Source: Styela clava
Taxonomy: Eukaryota; Chordata; Ascidiacea; Stolidobranchia; Styelidae
DNA: 64,000 nucleotides
Direction: 5' to 3'
Assembly: GCF_964204865.1 (NCBI RefSeq)
Contig: NC_135255.1
Span: 6,539,135 to 6,603,134 of the forward strand
The notes beneath the pieces were generated by a model. The model was given only the letters and a program-made list of their open reading frames with translations. It did no database searches and was not told the DNA's origin. Each line of letters opens with the position of its first letter. The stretch's first letter is position 1. Shown in pieces: positions 34,201 to 55,606 of the stretch. Position numbers and translations under genes: made by a program.

Positions 34201-37200
34201 TTAAATTGGTGTATAGCTTTTGTGCTTATCGTTTACTACTTGTCTGGAGCAAATGGGCCATTAATTTTTGAAAATATAGTTGGTAGATTGAACCTCAACC
34301 TTTTTAATGATTATTTAAATACTAATTAGCGCAAATGAATCAAATATTTAAATTGTTTTGAAATTTGTGATATCCTATTCGGTATAGTATATAACAATAT
34401 ATTATATAAATATTTGGAAATATATTATTCGATTTTGGTTGTCCATAGCTTTTATACGGAGACATAATAATAACACTGACTTAGTGTTGTTTTATACTAA
34501 GTATACATGTCTAAAACGGCAATAAAATAGGATTTGATTTAAAATTTTATATTTCTCAGGAGTCTAAACTCGTCGCCGGTGTTGCTTTCAAGAAAACATT
34601 CTCGTATGCTGGTTTTGAAATGCAACCGAAGAAATATAGCAACCCTAAAATTGCTCTCCTCAATGTCGAACTTGAACTGAAATCGGAAAAAGAGAACGCC
34701 GAAATAAGATTAGATAATGTTGCTGTAAGTTGTAGTCATGCTCTTTATAAACAGCATGTTAATTAAATGTCGATAAGTCATTATTTCTTCTGGGTAGTTC
34801 TGTAACATAAATCATAAAAAATTCTTCAATATAAACATAAGAGAGCAATGATCTAATACGTGGACATGAAGGTCAGATGACTTGGGCCACTATAATGTCA
34901 GCTAAATTCTAACCAGATGTCAAAGAATTATACTGAATGTCATTCGCAATGGACCAGATGTAAGATGAAGGCGTCCTGCGAAACACTAGCAACTATGTCC
35001 ATTAGTTGCGGATGAAAGTGATTTTCAGACACTTATCGGGAGCAACAATATAGTGCAAATAACCACGGGTCCACTTTGTGTCTAATTGTGACCCTTTATA
35101 AGTTAAATGGAATTATGAAACATCACTTATGTAGATTTACCTTAAAGCGGTCACATTTATTTATTGTTCCTGTTACTCATTAAGTACCTTTTTGAATTAT
35201 TTTATTAATAACTTTGTGTGTTTTCAGGATTATCAAGCTATTGTAGATGCAGAATGGTCAATTTTGTATGAAAAGCTACAAGCCATATGTGATAGTGGAG
35301 CTAAGGTTAGTTTTGTTATTATTTGTTTTGTGATGGAAAACTTGGGAATTTTCACTCTTCGAATTATCCTATTCCTAATTGTGAGTGCCTGGAATGTTGC
35401 CGTACAAAGGTTAACACATTTCTACGGGGTCAATACAGGCCGACATTAAATATCAATGATGTTCAGTTATTTCCTTCCACTGTTATAATAGGTGGGATGG
35501 AATTTGGACATCATATATGGCCATATTTAATAAAAATGATAATAATAATAGGGAATTTTTCATAGTTTATTTGTTAGATGTCTTTAATTAAAGGTTCCAT
35601 TCATTTTATGTTTTATAATTTTTTACCAGGTTGTCCTCAGTAAACTTCCTATTGGTGATGTAGCCACACAGTATTTTGCTGATCGTGATATGTTTTGTGC
35701 TGGCAGAGTTCCTCAAGTCGATTTGAAAAGAACAATGAAGGTACCTTGATTTTGAATAACTTTGAGCCAGCCTATAGTGACGTGATGGCATTGCGATGGA
35801 AATCTCAACCAAAACGTTTTGGTTATTGATAATCATGAACAATTTAACAGTTGTTGCTTAGATGAGAATTTTGAATTGGTTGGGTTAAAATCAATTTACT
35901 CTTGGACCTGATATTTTAATTGAATAACTATTATAATTTGGAAAATTCAAATAAATTTTCATGGATTATTCAAGTATTACTGGGATTGACTTATGTGCAG
36001 AAATATTCGCTATCATTTCTATACTTACATCTCACTCATGAGTATGATCGAACTCTGAAAGTATTTTAATTTTTGCTAGGCATGCGGGGGATCGATTCAA
36101 ACATCAGTACAAAGTTTAACTGAAGACGTTTTAGGTACTTGTGAAGAATTTGATGAAGAACAAGTTGGTGGGGAAAGGTTAGTTATTTACTTTGAAGTTT
36201 TACAATGTCTTCATTATTATTTGAAAATATAGTCGCAATTGGTATCGAGACGGCTTGGGATGCCCCGGATTAAGGTATACATTACTTCGGGCTCATGACA
36301 GGCCAATATAAAATATTGTAAGAATTCGGTTTCTGGCACTTTCAACTTTGATTTGTAGAGTTGGATTTTACTTGGAAACCAAACATTTATAGTAGTTGAG
36401 AGAATTGAATTATGTTTCTCTGATGAAGTCCTGACTTTTGTCAGAGAAATCGCTACAGAAATCCATTTGTGCTTTATAATGCACCAGTCTCTTGGAACAC
36501 TCTTACAGAATCCTCGCATTGTATGCATATTGTTACAAAAGCGTCCACAGAAACTAATGGTTTATTTTCTTTTGTAAGCTGAATAAGAGTTAATAACCTT
36601 TTTTTTGTTCCATTGACTCAACATTTATACCTTTCTTCCCAGGTTCAACTTCTTTAGAGGATGTCCACAAGCAAAGACATGTACGTTAATAATCCGCGGA
36701 GGAACTGAACAATTTATGGAAGAAACTGAACGTTCACTTCATGATGCAATTATGATCGTCCGTAGAGCTATTAAGGTTACAAAGCCTATTGCATTGTGTC
36801 TACTTTTATGCTTTTCTTACGAGAATAGCAAAGTTCTCCACTTTTTCTGATATTTGTAGGCCTGGGATGCCCCGATGGAAGGCTACACATTCTTTCGGGC
36901 TCATAACAGGCCAATAATAATTAAAACAACGTGGTTTCTGGCACATTTAACATCTATGACATGGTGTTCGATATTACTTGGAAACCATACAAATCACTAG
37001 TCATTCTTGATTTCGGAAATGCTATGGCATATATGTACCTGAAAATTTGAGCTTTTTTGAAGCAAAATTTGAATTAGACATATTAGCAGGCTAGACGCAT
37101 AGGTTTTCTTAACAGTATGAAAGTTTTTGAAAACCGGGCAAAAAATATCTAAATATTGCGTGATTGAAATAATTTCCTCCTAAATCTAAACCAACTTCTA

Positions 37201-39317
37201 ATATTCTCAAGATTCTACCATTCGGAATATTTTTTTAAATTTAATCAATGTACTATTTTTTTTATCATTGTGTGAATCTATAGAAAATTGCTTATTATTA
37301 AATAACTTAACTATTATTCAATGAAGGAATTCTTCTTATTTCCATTTTCTATATTTTTATTACAGAATGATTCAGTTGTTGCTGGTGGTGGAGCAATAGA
37401 AATGGAGTTAAGCAAACATTTGAGAGATTATTCAAGAACTATAAAAGGAAAACAACAAATGTTGATCGCGGCGTATGCCAAGGTTCATGTTTACTCCTAT
37501 TATATTTGTCATTATCGCCTGAGATGTTGCCGTAAAAAGTTGTCACCTTTTTCCGGGGTCAATGCAGGCGAACATCAAAACATGGTTCTTGGCATCGTTG
37601 AACATGGTATTTTTACATGTCTGACATTACTTGCGAACCGTACATTCAAAAATTCAGTATTTATTAATGGTCGAATGCCCCATCAATGATTTCTTCCAAA
37701 TTTGAAGAGTACGTCGCAAGAATTGATAATTTTGATGGATGTTCGATTATCAAAGCTTTACTTGCTATATAAAATGATATTTAATTCAAATTATTATTAA
37801 AAAGGATTCTTTTTTGCTATGTATCCTGTAATTAACATATGTTCAGTCTCAAATAGCTATTTATTCATACAGGCATTGGAAATCATCCCTCGTCAGTTGT
37901 GTGACAATGCTGGTTTCGACGCAACAAACATATTGAACAAGCTGCGACAGGCCCATGCTACTGGAAACATATGGTTGGTGCTCCAATAGTTTGCCACAGA
38001 ATTGAATCCTAGAAATTAATATTAAGTTTGAAAGCATTAAAATTGTTGTTTGTCAGAATTATAAATCAAAATGGTATGTTTGAATTAGTGTTTTATTTCT
38101 AACTACTTCTTTATTTTAGTTAGTAGAACCATATGTACTGACTGCAGAATCCTTTGGCAGGAATTAAAATGGCTATATTAGGTGTTTCAAAGGTCTTGAA
38201 TCGCACTTTCACGGATTTTATGCTTGAACAGTTGGTTTGGACAAAGTCCTACATCCCTCTTGGATTAAATTTGTAAAGATTCAATCTTAAAAATTTATAT
38301 CTTTTTTGCTTGTTTTAGGTGTGGTGTAGATATAAACAATGAAGACGTAGCTGACAACTTCAAGGCTTATGTTTGGGAACCATCTCTCGTTAAAGTAAGC
38401 ATAAAATAATATTCAAACTGTTTGGTGTATTCTCACAAAGCTTTGTCAAAAACTGTGCTTGTTTGCATAACCAGAAACTGCAAGTATGCAACTTGAATTT
38501 GCTTTATGTGATTCTATAATTTTATGTCAAGTACTATATGCAGGCAGATAACAGTAACTTTTAGGAAATGGGTTGATATTTCCAACAACTCTAAATTAGT
38601 TGCACATTTTGTGAACCACTAATGATTCCGACTTCGACTATATGCTTCAATGTTCTTATGTCAGGTTCAAGTAGATATAATAAAATTTGACTATCTGCTC
38701 ACACCGTGCCACCTCCATTAGATGCTTCTTATTCTATTTCCTGGTGGAACATCAAAATGTTTCAGCAATTATTATCATTGTTTCTATACTTAACCATGCA
38801 CATTTGTTGGTAATTAATATATTCTGAAGGTTATCGTGTTAGTGTGCCTGGAATGTTGCCGTACTAAGGTTCTACATTTTTACGGGGTCAATACAGGCAA
38901 ACAATAAATAACAATGATTTCTGTCAACTTCCTGCAGTGTTTTACCTCACATTGGATAGTTTCCAGAGTTTTGCATACAAATTTCAATTCCGGGATACAG
39001 GCGATTAAACTTGCAAACCCTTGTAGAGTAGGGATATAGCTCCAATGTTAATGCCATATGATTATGACTTTTCCCCTGTGCTTTTTGCCCATTTTTCAAA
39101 AGCATTCACTTGGCTGCAGAAAATCGGGATCTTCACATGAAGACAGCTATTGATTTAACAAAATACACCTTTTATTTACTTTCAGGTCAATGCCCTTACA
39201 GCTGCTTCCGAAGCTGCATGCTTGATATTATCAGTTGATGAAACTATCCGCAACCCACGATCTTCAGTCGACGCACCTCCTGGTGGTATGGGCAGAGGTA
39301 GAGGAAGACCTCGATAA
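31236..39317 (+). CDS. CCT7: T-complex protein 1 subunit eta (CCT7), complete
   Basis: Fifteen exons: 31236-31241, 31783-31936, 32630-32736, 33091-33180, 33660-33748, 33829-34000, 34560-34724, 35228-35305, 35630-35740, 36080-36177, 36643-36775, 37366-37482, 37873-37973, 38319-38394, 39186-39317. They total 542 residues, as in other animals (about 543). All phases agree. Group II chaperonin signatures are present: [10 protein letters not shown] (38-47), NDGATIL (60-66), the nucleotide-binding GDGTTT (91-96), and [19 protein letters not shown] later. The C-terminus ends in the eta-type GRGRGRPR. The protein is one of eight subunits of the cytosolic TRiC ring that folds actin and tubulin with ATP. 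Oddity: exon 1 carries only ATG ATG before a GTGAGT donor. Confidence 0.98.
33238..33490 (-). mobile_element. Helentron-like element, copy 6, in CCT7 intron 4
   Basis: The reverse strand shows GGTATTTGTCTGTTTG, ACGCGATATCTCATGAAAGC, TTCATCATATCTCGGACC and a terminal GATCGCTATCTA. It is degraded at both ends. Confidence 0.6.
35387..38898 (+). repeat. Family of hairpin repeats in five CCT7 introns
   Basis: Copies are at 35387-35440, 37517-37569 and 38846-38898 (type alpha: GCCTGGAATGTTGCCGTA ... TACGGGGTCAATACAGGC) and at 36253-36303 and 36860-36911 (type beta: GCCTGGGATGCCCCGA ... TCGGGCTCATAACAGGC). Each folds into an inverted repeat of about 17 pairs. Some copies continue about 100 bases downstream with a shared GGTTTCTGGCA ... 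GACATTACTTGGAAACC part. They lie in introns 8, 10, 11, 12 and 14, all in the same orientation as the gene. Confidence 0.8.
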
Positions 39318-39712
39318 TGTTGTAAACTTGTTTCTAGAAAATTGCACGAATTGTTTTGAAGTACATGTAAGTATTTTTCTGTCAAAAAGGGATTTTGTCG
39401 AAGTTCGGAGCAGAAGTCCAATCTGACTCAAATTAACTTCAACCTGGAGTCTGGTTTCCAAATTTAGGAGCCAAAGACTATTGGAAGGAGCCAAGTTCTA
39501 CATGTCATGAATTTGCTGTGCACTTTTCCCCCACACAACTCTCTCTAAAAAATACTAGTACTTGTCTAATACAATTCGTTTTCAGGTATACAGTGTTCCC
39601 GTTGATGATGTGATGAATGAACGCTTCTTCTTGCGTTGAAAATATTTTGTATTTTTTGCATGTTCCATCCCGGCATATTATTAGTGTGGTAGAAAACACT
39701 GTTTGGCTAGCA

Positions 39713-39718
39713 AATAAA
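39713..39718 (+). terminator. Polyadenylation signal of CCT7
   Basis: AATAAA 396 bases after the stop codon, followed by TTATTACAGTATGTGTTGTC. It is the only canonical hexamer in the first 400 bases. Confidence 0.5.
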
Positions 39719-41638
39719 ATTATTACAGTATGTGTTGTCTATTTATATAAGTTGCAGGGAGTATTTGGCGGGGCTAATTGTAGTTTTTGAGCTTGAGCTC
39801 TCTTGCGGGCAGAATCTCAATATTGGGTTCGTAGATATTGGGCCTGTGGATGGAGTATGCCCTGCTCAAAAGTAAAAAACAAATTTGCTCTTGCACCCTT
39901 GATATTGTGGAAATGCATCTAGTCTCGCTCATGGTACTGTATTTTACGGATATGAAACCAGTCTCGGTGTCGTTGGCAAAGTGGATAATTGTGATTTGTG
40001 AGAATGCCAGAGCATAAACGTGCGCCTGATTTTGTGACATTTGATGACTTTGGATAGCCACATGTGGCCCGCCGCTTCATTATCTGTGGGCCGCGTCGCA
40101 TTCGGAGACTAATCAATAAATCGCATTTCGTGTTGTTTTGTCATAAAATTAACCAGAAAAGTTTTTCAACTCATTGTTTCATCACTAATGAATGTCACTG
40201 AAAGTAACTAGCGAAGTTGAATGATGTGCTTGGCGGTCTTAATTATTATCTGGCTTTCTATCGTTTTGGTTGGGAATATATGCTAACAATTTTGGCGTCA
40301 TAGAAAACTAAAAATCGAATGCAGATTCTATTAGCTTCGGTTGGCTATGCCTGATAACTAAATGTTATGGCCTGACAATGTTATTCATGCCGGGTGTTTT
40401 TTGCAACCAGCCTGAACAGTATTACAAAAAATGCTGCCTATATGTCAGAAAATTTAGTAATTACCATTCTGTACCTCACATATGGTAATCAATCAATCTG
40501 CAGTCATTTTGTAAACGTGAGTTTGAAAAGAAAGCTGAAGAATTCAAACAGATTTTAACTGTGTGTGTGGGATGGAAAATACCACAATGGTTGCTTAATA
40601 TGTCGCAAGTTGTGTTGGTGACAAAAGAATTGAATTGTAAACGGCATTTTAGCATCTTGTGAGCAATGAGCATTTTCCCCCAAAAAAGTTTTCATTTGCG
40701 GAAGCACTTTTTTCGTTATTACGAGTTCGAAATCTTACATTGTATGTAGATATTTATAGAATTTTTTTTGTATGTTTTAGTAAGTTTTTTGGTGGCTTTT
40801 GCACGGATTAGATTGATACATGACATAAACTGATCAATGTGTTTGCACAAGAAAAGTATTTGTTTGGGATTGCACTGTTTACCTATTCTTGGCACTATTG
40901 TGGCCCGCGAACAATGCAAAAAAATGGCGGAACCGACAACCTTGGACCACCCTAAGCTAATGGCTCAAAGCCACCATCTGGAGGATCATATCTGAATGCT
41001 TTCAAAGTCGGATTCCGCCTGAGTAGCGACAAACAACTGAGTTAAGGTGCTGTTTGGCAAACTGCTAAGTCGAGTTTTTCTACCTGACTGAAGTGGTTTG
41101 CGCACGAGTCATTGGATCACAGCGGACTGTCTTTTTTAAACTGATTCCAAGACTATCATCGGGCAGGCAACTGGACCGACTCGAGGCGAGTGTGCCGAAT
41201 TTGTCTTCCCATCCATCGACTTCCAGCCGGATTCCTGGGGAGCGTGACAGTCTGACTTCTGAAAACTCAGGCGCCGCGAATCATTTTCAAAACCCAATGT
41301 GAGGGCGTCAGCTTCAAAACGTATCTTGCATTAAGAACAACTTACGTAACCGCGTGCATTTAGGTCAGGATAAAGACCTCTTTTGACTTACTTTTCTCTT
41401 TAATTAATAACTGGACCAATTGCTTTGAAATTATTGTGGTTACGGATTGTATTTGTCGCTAGAGTGCTAATACTTTATTTATACCAAACATTTTTGTGGG
41501 CTGTTTAAATTTCGTTTTTGGGGTGTTTGATGACGTCATCAAAATTAAAAATCGCGCTCCTTGTGGAGGTTCCGAGTTCGCGTTCGTTGCTAAATGGTGG
41601 TCAGGCGAAGTCGTGAAGACTGCCTTATTAGTAGTCAA
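39719..41638. other. Intergenic region with hAT relic
   Basis: No gene supported. About 40030-40960 has GGCCCGC blocks at both ends (GCCACATGTGGCCCGC near 40060; TGTGGCCCGCG near 40900) and a terminal ACCTTGGACCACCCTAAG, suggesting a decayed hAT element without identifiable target duplication. Confidence 0.4.
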
Positions 41639-41646
41639 CTCTACGG

Positions 41647-41977
41647 CAGCGGTTCCCAACCGAACAACTCCGCAACTCCCAACTCCGCAAGAGGGCAACA
41701 GACCAGTTGGTGGGGGCCACAATGCTAAGCGAAAAAAAGATTTTGCTCTAGTGTTTGCAAGGAAACTCCCTGTTCTTTTTAGTTTCATTGCTTGATAATA
41801 TTATTTCACAGAGTGTTCCAATTTTTAGTGCATGGATTGTTCGAATATGATGGGATTTGGAATCTACCAATCAAAATAACACTCTGAATACCACTGGAAT
41901 GATGAACATGGAGACAATGAATGCTAAAACCTTCCGGGTAGGGAGGGCCACGATCTATAAAAGGTTGGGAACCACTG
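41647..41977. mobile_element. hAT-type MITE, 331 bp
   Basis: Ends CAGCGGTTCCCAACC and, inverted, CAGTGGTTCCCAACC. Perfect 8-bp duplications CTCTACGG (41639-41646, 41978-41985). Confidence 0.93.
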
Positions 41978-42862
41978 CTCTACGGTAAAATATTAGATTC
42001 CCGTGCTGCTACGTTTTGGCTTTCCCATGCATATATTTGATCATTGCTCTCTTGTTTCTTTTCAAATCTTCTCTTGTGCTTGATATTTCTCCCATTTTTT
42101 TAATTCACGTGCAAACCTTCATACGACAAAATATTTTCTGTCAATCGGAACAATTCTAGAAAATTTATGACATCCTGATTTTCATGTTAGTCTTTTGACT
42201 TTTGTGTACGTATATTTGAACATTTCTCTTTTTTTTAGATAATTATCGGTACCAGTTTTTCATATTATCTCATGCATGCTCTCACGCACGCCTTATGGGC
42301 ATGATAATGAAATGAAAATAATTTTTTTATAATTACACAAACAGAAAAATGATATATATATGTTGAAAGCATTAATTTGATGTGCAGAAATAGATTTATT
42401 ACGGCGTGTAACTCTGAAATAGGGGACATCGACATCAATTATTTACTCCTGATGAATGGTTCAAACCCGACATTATACTACTATAATCGAAGAAATATCA
42501 ATATAATTTTGGTTAATTGGAGATTGCGATGTTCCGGGTACCTATTGTTTAAAAAATGCACTGATGATTGATATATTGATAACAACTGTAATTGTTTTAT
42601 TCTGCAAAGCATGTTCTCTGCAAATAATAGACATGACCGGACGGTGTAAACTGTTTGTTTGTTTTTCTCTAAATATGGCTTATCCGATTGTTGTAATTGA
42701 AATTTGATTATGCCCTAAAATGGGATTGTTAATTTCAAACATTGTAATTTGTCGTGTACTTTTCTTTACATTTTTTCAATGATTAGATATAAAATAATAA
42801 AAAAGGATACCGATTCTATATATATATATATATGACATTCTTCATTAAGCAGACCAGTACAA

Positions 42863-42868
42863 TATAAA
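42863..42868 (+). promoter_or_regulatory. TATA-like box of the seven-pass receptor gene
   Basis: TATAAA lies 95 bases before the start codon and shortly after a TATATA run ending near 42833. The position suits a start site close to 42895. Confidence 0.35.
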
Positions 42869-42962
42869 CAGCGAGTTACAATTTTTTGTCACTTTCGCCG
42901 ACTCGCTGCATAAAGTGTGATCTCCTGTTTTTACTAATACTGTCTGGAAGGTAACATTTGCA

Positions 42963-44009
42963 ATGGAAAACTCTACCGTTCCCAACTATACTACGGATGC
43001 TACACTGCCCGCTTCGTCATGGTCAAATGATTCGGATGATTATCAGATTACACCCAGAATTTTTACCCTAAATGGGCCACACTTTACCAGTTGGATGACT
43101 AAGACCGTAATTACGCTTGTTCTTGCTATACTAGATTCATATATTATCGTGGTTCTGGCAATCGATGGAAAAAGGGAACTTTCAAAAAGCAGGGGAATAG
43201 ATCAAGAAACAACTGGAAAGCGACTTGGGCGCTTGATGAGATTAGTCAGATTCCTACAATCTATTTCTACTCTGGGATTTCACATTACCGCTCTTGTGAT
43301 AGCCATTGGGGTCGAATTTAAAGGGTTGCCAGGTGCTTGTGCGTCTGCAAAAAAAATTCAGGCATTCTGGGGAAGTTCTTCTTTTATTTTAACTTACTTG
43401 GTGCTGTGGTTAAGACAAAGAGTGATTTACAGTAATCCAGCTTTGAAACACTTGACAAACATTGTTTCTCGATCTCTCAGTATATTAGCTCTTGCAATAT
43501 TGGTTGTGGGATTGGTAGCTAATTACTTCAAGTACGCGCTTAGTTTTCATCATTCAATTACAAAATTTGGCTGCGTTGTATCTAAAGCGTATATTTCACC
43601 TTTAACATCGTGGCTTATGATTGGTATTTCAACGATTGTGTTGCAGATGTTACTACTAGGTTTATTTCTGCATCCTTTACGAAAGCACCAAAGTAATGCA
43701 GACGACGGCAAAGAATCTTTAAAACCTGTGATACAGAGAGCTTTCTTTGCAGCATTGGCTTGTACCTTAAGTGAACTCATTTCAACAGCGATGACATTTG
43801 GCCTTGGTAGAAAGGACGCATACATTATATCAATATTCATGCGTATCCGCATGTTTATGAATGTGGTGACCATTATTGCTTCATTTCCAGATTGGAAGAC
43901 CACAATATTGCCATGGAAAAACTACCCAACTGACCAGGGGATAAGTCGAACAGTAGACTCCAGCAGCAAAAATATTCCCGACATTAATTGTCCCGCACCG
44001 CCAGCTTGA
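42963..44009 (+). CDS. Orphan seven-transmembrane receptor, single exon
   Basis: 348 residues. The extracellular N-terminus has sequons NST (3), NYT (8) and NDS (22). Seven hydrophobic segments lie at about 45-67, 96-118, 133-152, 168-187, 211-236, 258-279 and 285-308. C125 at the start of TM3 and C204 in the second extracellular loop match the usual GPCR disulfide pair. LRQRVIY (150-156) sits where rhodopsin-type receptors have DRY, without the Asp. The cytoplasmic tail is short and ends PAPPA. Topology says G-protein-coupled receptor; the ligand and subfamily are unknown, and no close relative was recognised. The lack of introns contrasts with its neighbours. A possible AATAAA poly(A) signal lies at 44364-44369. 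Confidence 0.8.
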   Translation: MENSTVPNYTTDATLPASSWSNDSDDYQITPRIFTLNGPHFTSWMTKTVITLVLAILDSYIIVVLAIDGKRELSKSRGIDQETTGKRLGRLMRLVRFLQSISTLGFHITALVIAIGVEFKGLPGACASAKKIQAFWGSSSFILTYLVLWLRQRVIYSNPALKHLTNIVSRSLSILALAILVVGLVANYFKYALSFHHSITKFGCVVSKAYISPLTSWLMIGISTIVLQMLLLGLFLHPLRKHQSNADDGKESLKPVIQRAFFAALACTLSELISTAMTFGLGRKDAYIISIFMRIRMFMNVVTIIASFPDWKTTILPWKNYPTDQGISRTVDSSSKNIPDINCPAPPA

Positions 44010-44369
44010 GATCATGTTGTTTGGTCTCATCGTCTGAAATGCCTTGTGGGGCTTACCATTCCTTGGCGTGCATACAGCTATCGTAAAATAGTCCTTGAAA
44101 AGTAGACCGTTGGTCAGTTCGGGTTTATCTTGTCAATTTTTGGCGAAGACCTGGATGTTTTTGGTGTCTGATGTTTTCTTTTCTATTGTGCTCGATTTAG
44201 GAATTGTAGTTTTCAAATTGCACTCACATTAAACTTGCATTTAATTTTACTCCATACCGCACACACACACACCTATTGTATAAGATATTTCGTATTTTAA
44301 ATATAATGAACTGAATGTTTTCAAGTTGGATAAATTGTTGGAATACTCCGGACGAAAAATTAAAATAAA

Positions 44370-45254
44370 CGCATATACTTCATCCTTTTTGAAATAACAT
44401 TCACTCAAATCACTGTTAAGTTAAGCCGATTGATCACTAACGCTGTAAAAGACAGTGAATTTACACGTTTTTCTGGTGATGTCGATTTTCTCTGTTTTAC
44501 TTACCATATAATTATATTTGATTCAAAATGAAAATAAATTATATATATTGTTAATGTACAAATGTAAAAATTGTTTTTGCGTGTGTGAGGTGACGAAAAA
44601 GGGTAAAGGGACTTTTTCACATTGTTCCCGATGATAGAAAACATTAACCGACACGGCGGCCAACCATATGAAGATCTACGGCTGCCAGTTCGCTTATAGA
44701 AATACATATTTAATTAATTGCCGATATAAGTTTATAAATTTCGCCATTTGCTTCCGTCATTTTCGCCGTTTTAGCTACGAACATATACAATTCACCTGGA
44801 AAAGAAAAGGATATATATATATATTTATTTTTTCTTGCCTTATAGTTTTCCCGGTCATAAATAACTCAAAACAAATAAATTTTCCGAAAATGCTCAATAT
44901 ATGAAGACAAAAGCCCAAACGATGTAGTAGGACATCAAATCGCAATGATAGCGAACGCTATTTTAAGTTTGATGATATCATCATACAACAATTCATAGTG
45001 ACAAACGAAGCCCATAGAGCCCAGAAAAATATTTGAAATAAATATATATAGGAATAGCCTTCTAGCGACAACAACAATCTTGAACTACTGAAAATTTCAA
45101 AGCAGTTGGTCCAGTAGATAAAGAGAAAAGCGATTATTACACAACATCACTTTGTCCACTTCTTGTCAAAAAAGCACAGACAAGTTGCGTCTCGATGAAG
45201 CAAAAGTTTTGTTTAGTACCGTGTAACTGTATAATGTACTAATGTTAGCATTTT
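44370..45254. other. Intergenic region between convergent genes
   Basis: AT-rich, without a gene. The receptor and the HHIP-like gene are convergent and their 3' ends meet here. Confidence 0.5.
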
Positions 45255-54878
<9,624 letters not shown>

Positions 54879-55249
54879 TTTATCCGATATGCATTGAGCT
54901 GAGCAACAAACACAAAAGGCCTACATGGTTTAAATCTTATATGAAAAGTGTAGACCGTGTTACTAATCCACGGTACACATCGGATGGTTGTCATCATTTC
55001 ATTTCCGTCCTACATTGCAGCTTAGCCAAGGAATCGGTACATGATTTACTTTGCCCAGACTTGAGCAGTAGGAACACCAATTCGCGGCTGATTTGCGTCC
55101 ATATGTAATCGGGTATGTTTTTTATTATTATTGTGATATCATATTGTGTTCCTCGCGGTGAATAATGAATGCATAGCAATTCCAGTGCTGAGACGCTTTA
55201 TCCGAAACATTATCGCGATTATACGGAAAATAATATACACGATTTAGGT

Positions 55250-55470
55250 CGTGATTTCCTGAATCGAATCATAGCGGTGTGGGCTACAACCTTATTGAGC
55301 GAATATCAGAATTATATAAATGTTGGATTGATCCCTAATACATCCTTGGATGCTTGAATTGTTGTTTTTCTTTTCTTCGCAGATTTGATCATTTCTTCGA
55401 GATAAAAAGACCATGTTTCGTCTTTTTTCGAAACAACACTGACAACACTAACACGGACCTTCTTGGAAAG
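55250..55470 (-). repeat. Duplicated unit C, copy 1 (mate 57640-57845)
   Basis: Both copies share GTGGGCTACAAC, TATTGAGCGAATATCAGAAT, TTGGATGCTT and AGATTTGATCATTTCTTC. On the minus strand, copy 1 reads LEEMIKSAKKRKTTIQASKD and the mate LEEMIKSVNKRKTTIQASKG, so it may derive from a coding exon. Confidence 0.7.
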
Positions 55471-55606
55471 TACTAAATGTTTTTTTAAAAAAACTGAGAG
55501 CAATTCGATGCATAACATAATGTATTACTTGCGGTATACGGTTTAAATCAAATATTAAAAAATACCATCGTAATTTCAGACCACAATCATACATACAAAA
55601 AATTAC

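Noticed and set aside
41093-41302. GC-richer open frame of 69 codons
   Set aside because: No splice context, no family similarity, and it lies in repeat-rich intergenic DNA.
41496-41795. 99-codon plus-strand frame
   Set aside because: It runs through a hAT MITE with a perfect target duplication, so it is not a gene.
42819-42835. TATATA run upstream of the receptor gene as a regulatory element
   Set aside because: Simple repeat of a kind seen in many places in this window; only the separate TATAAA at 42863 was kept, at low confidence.
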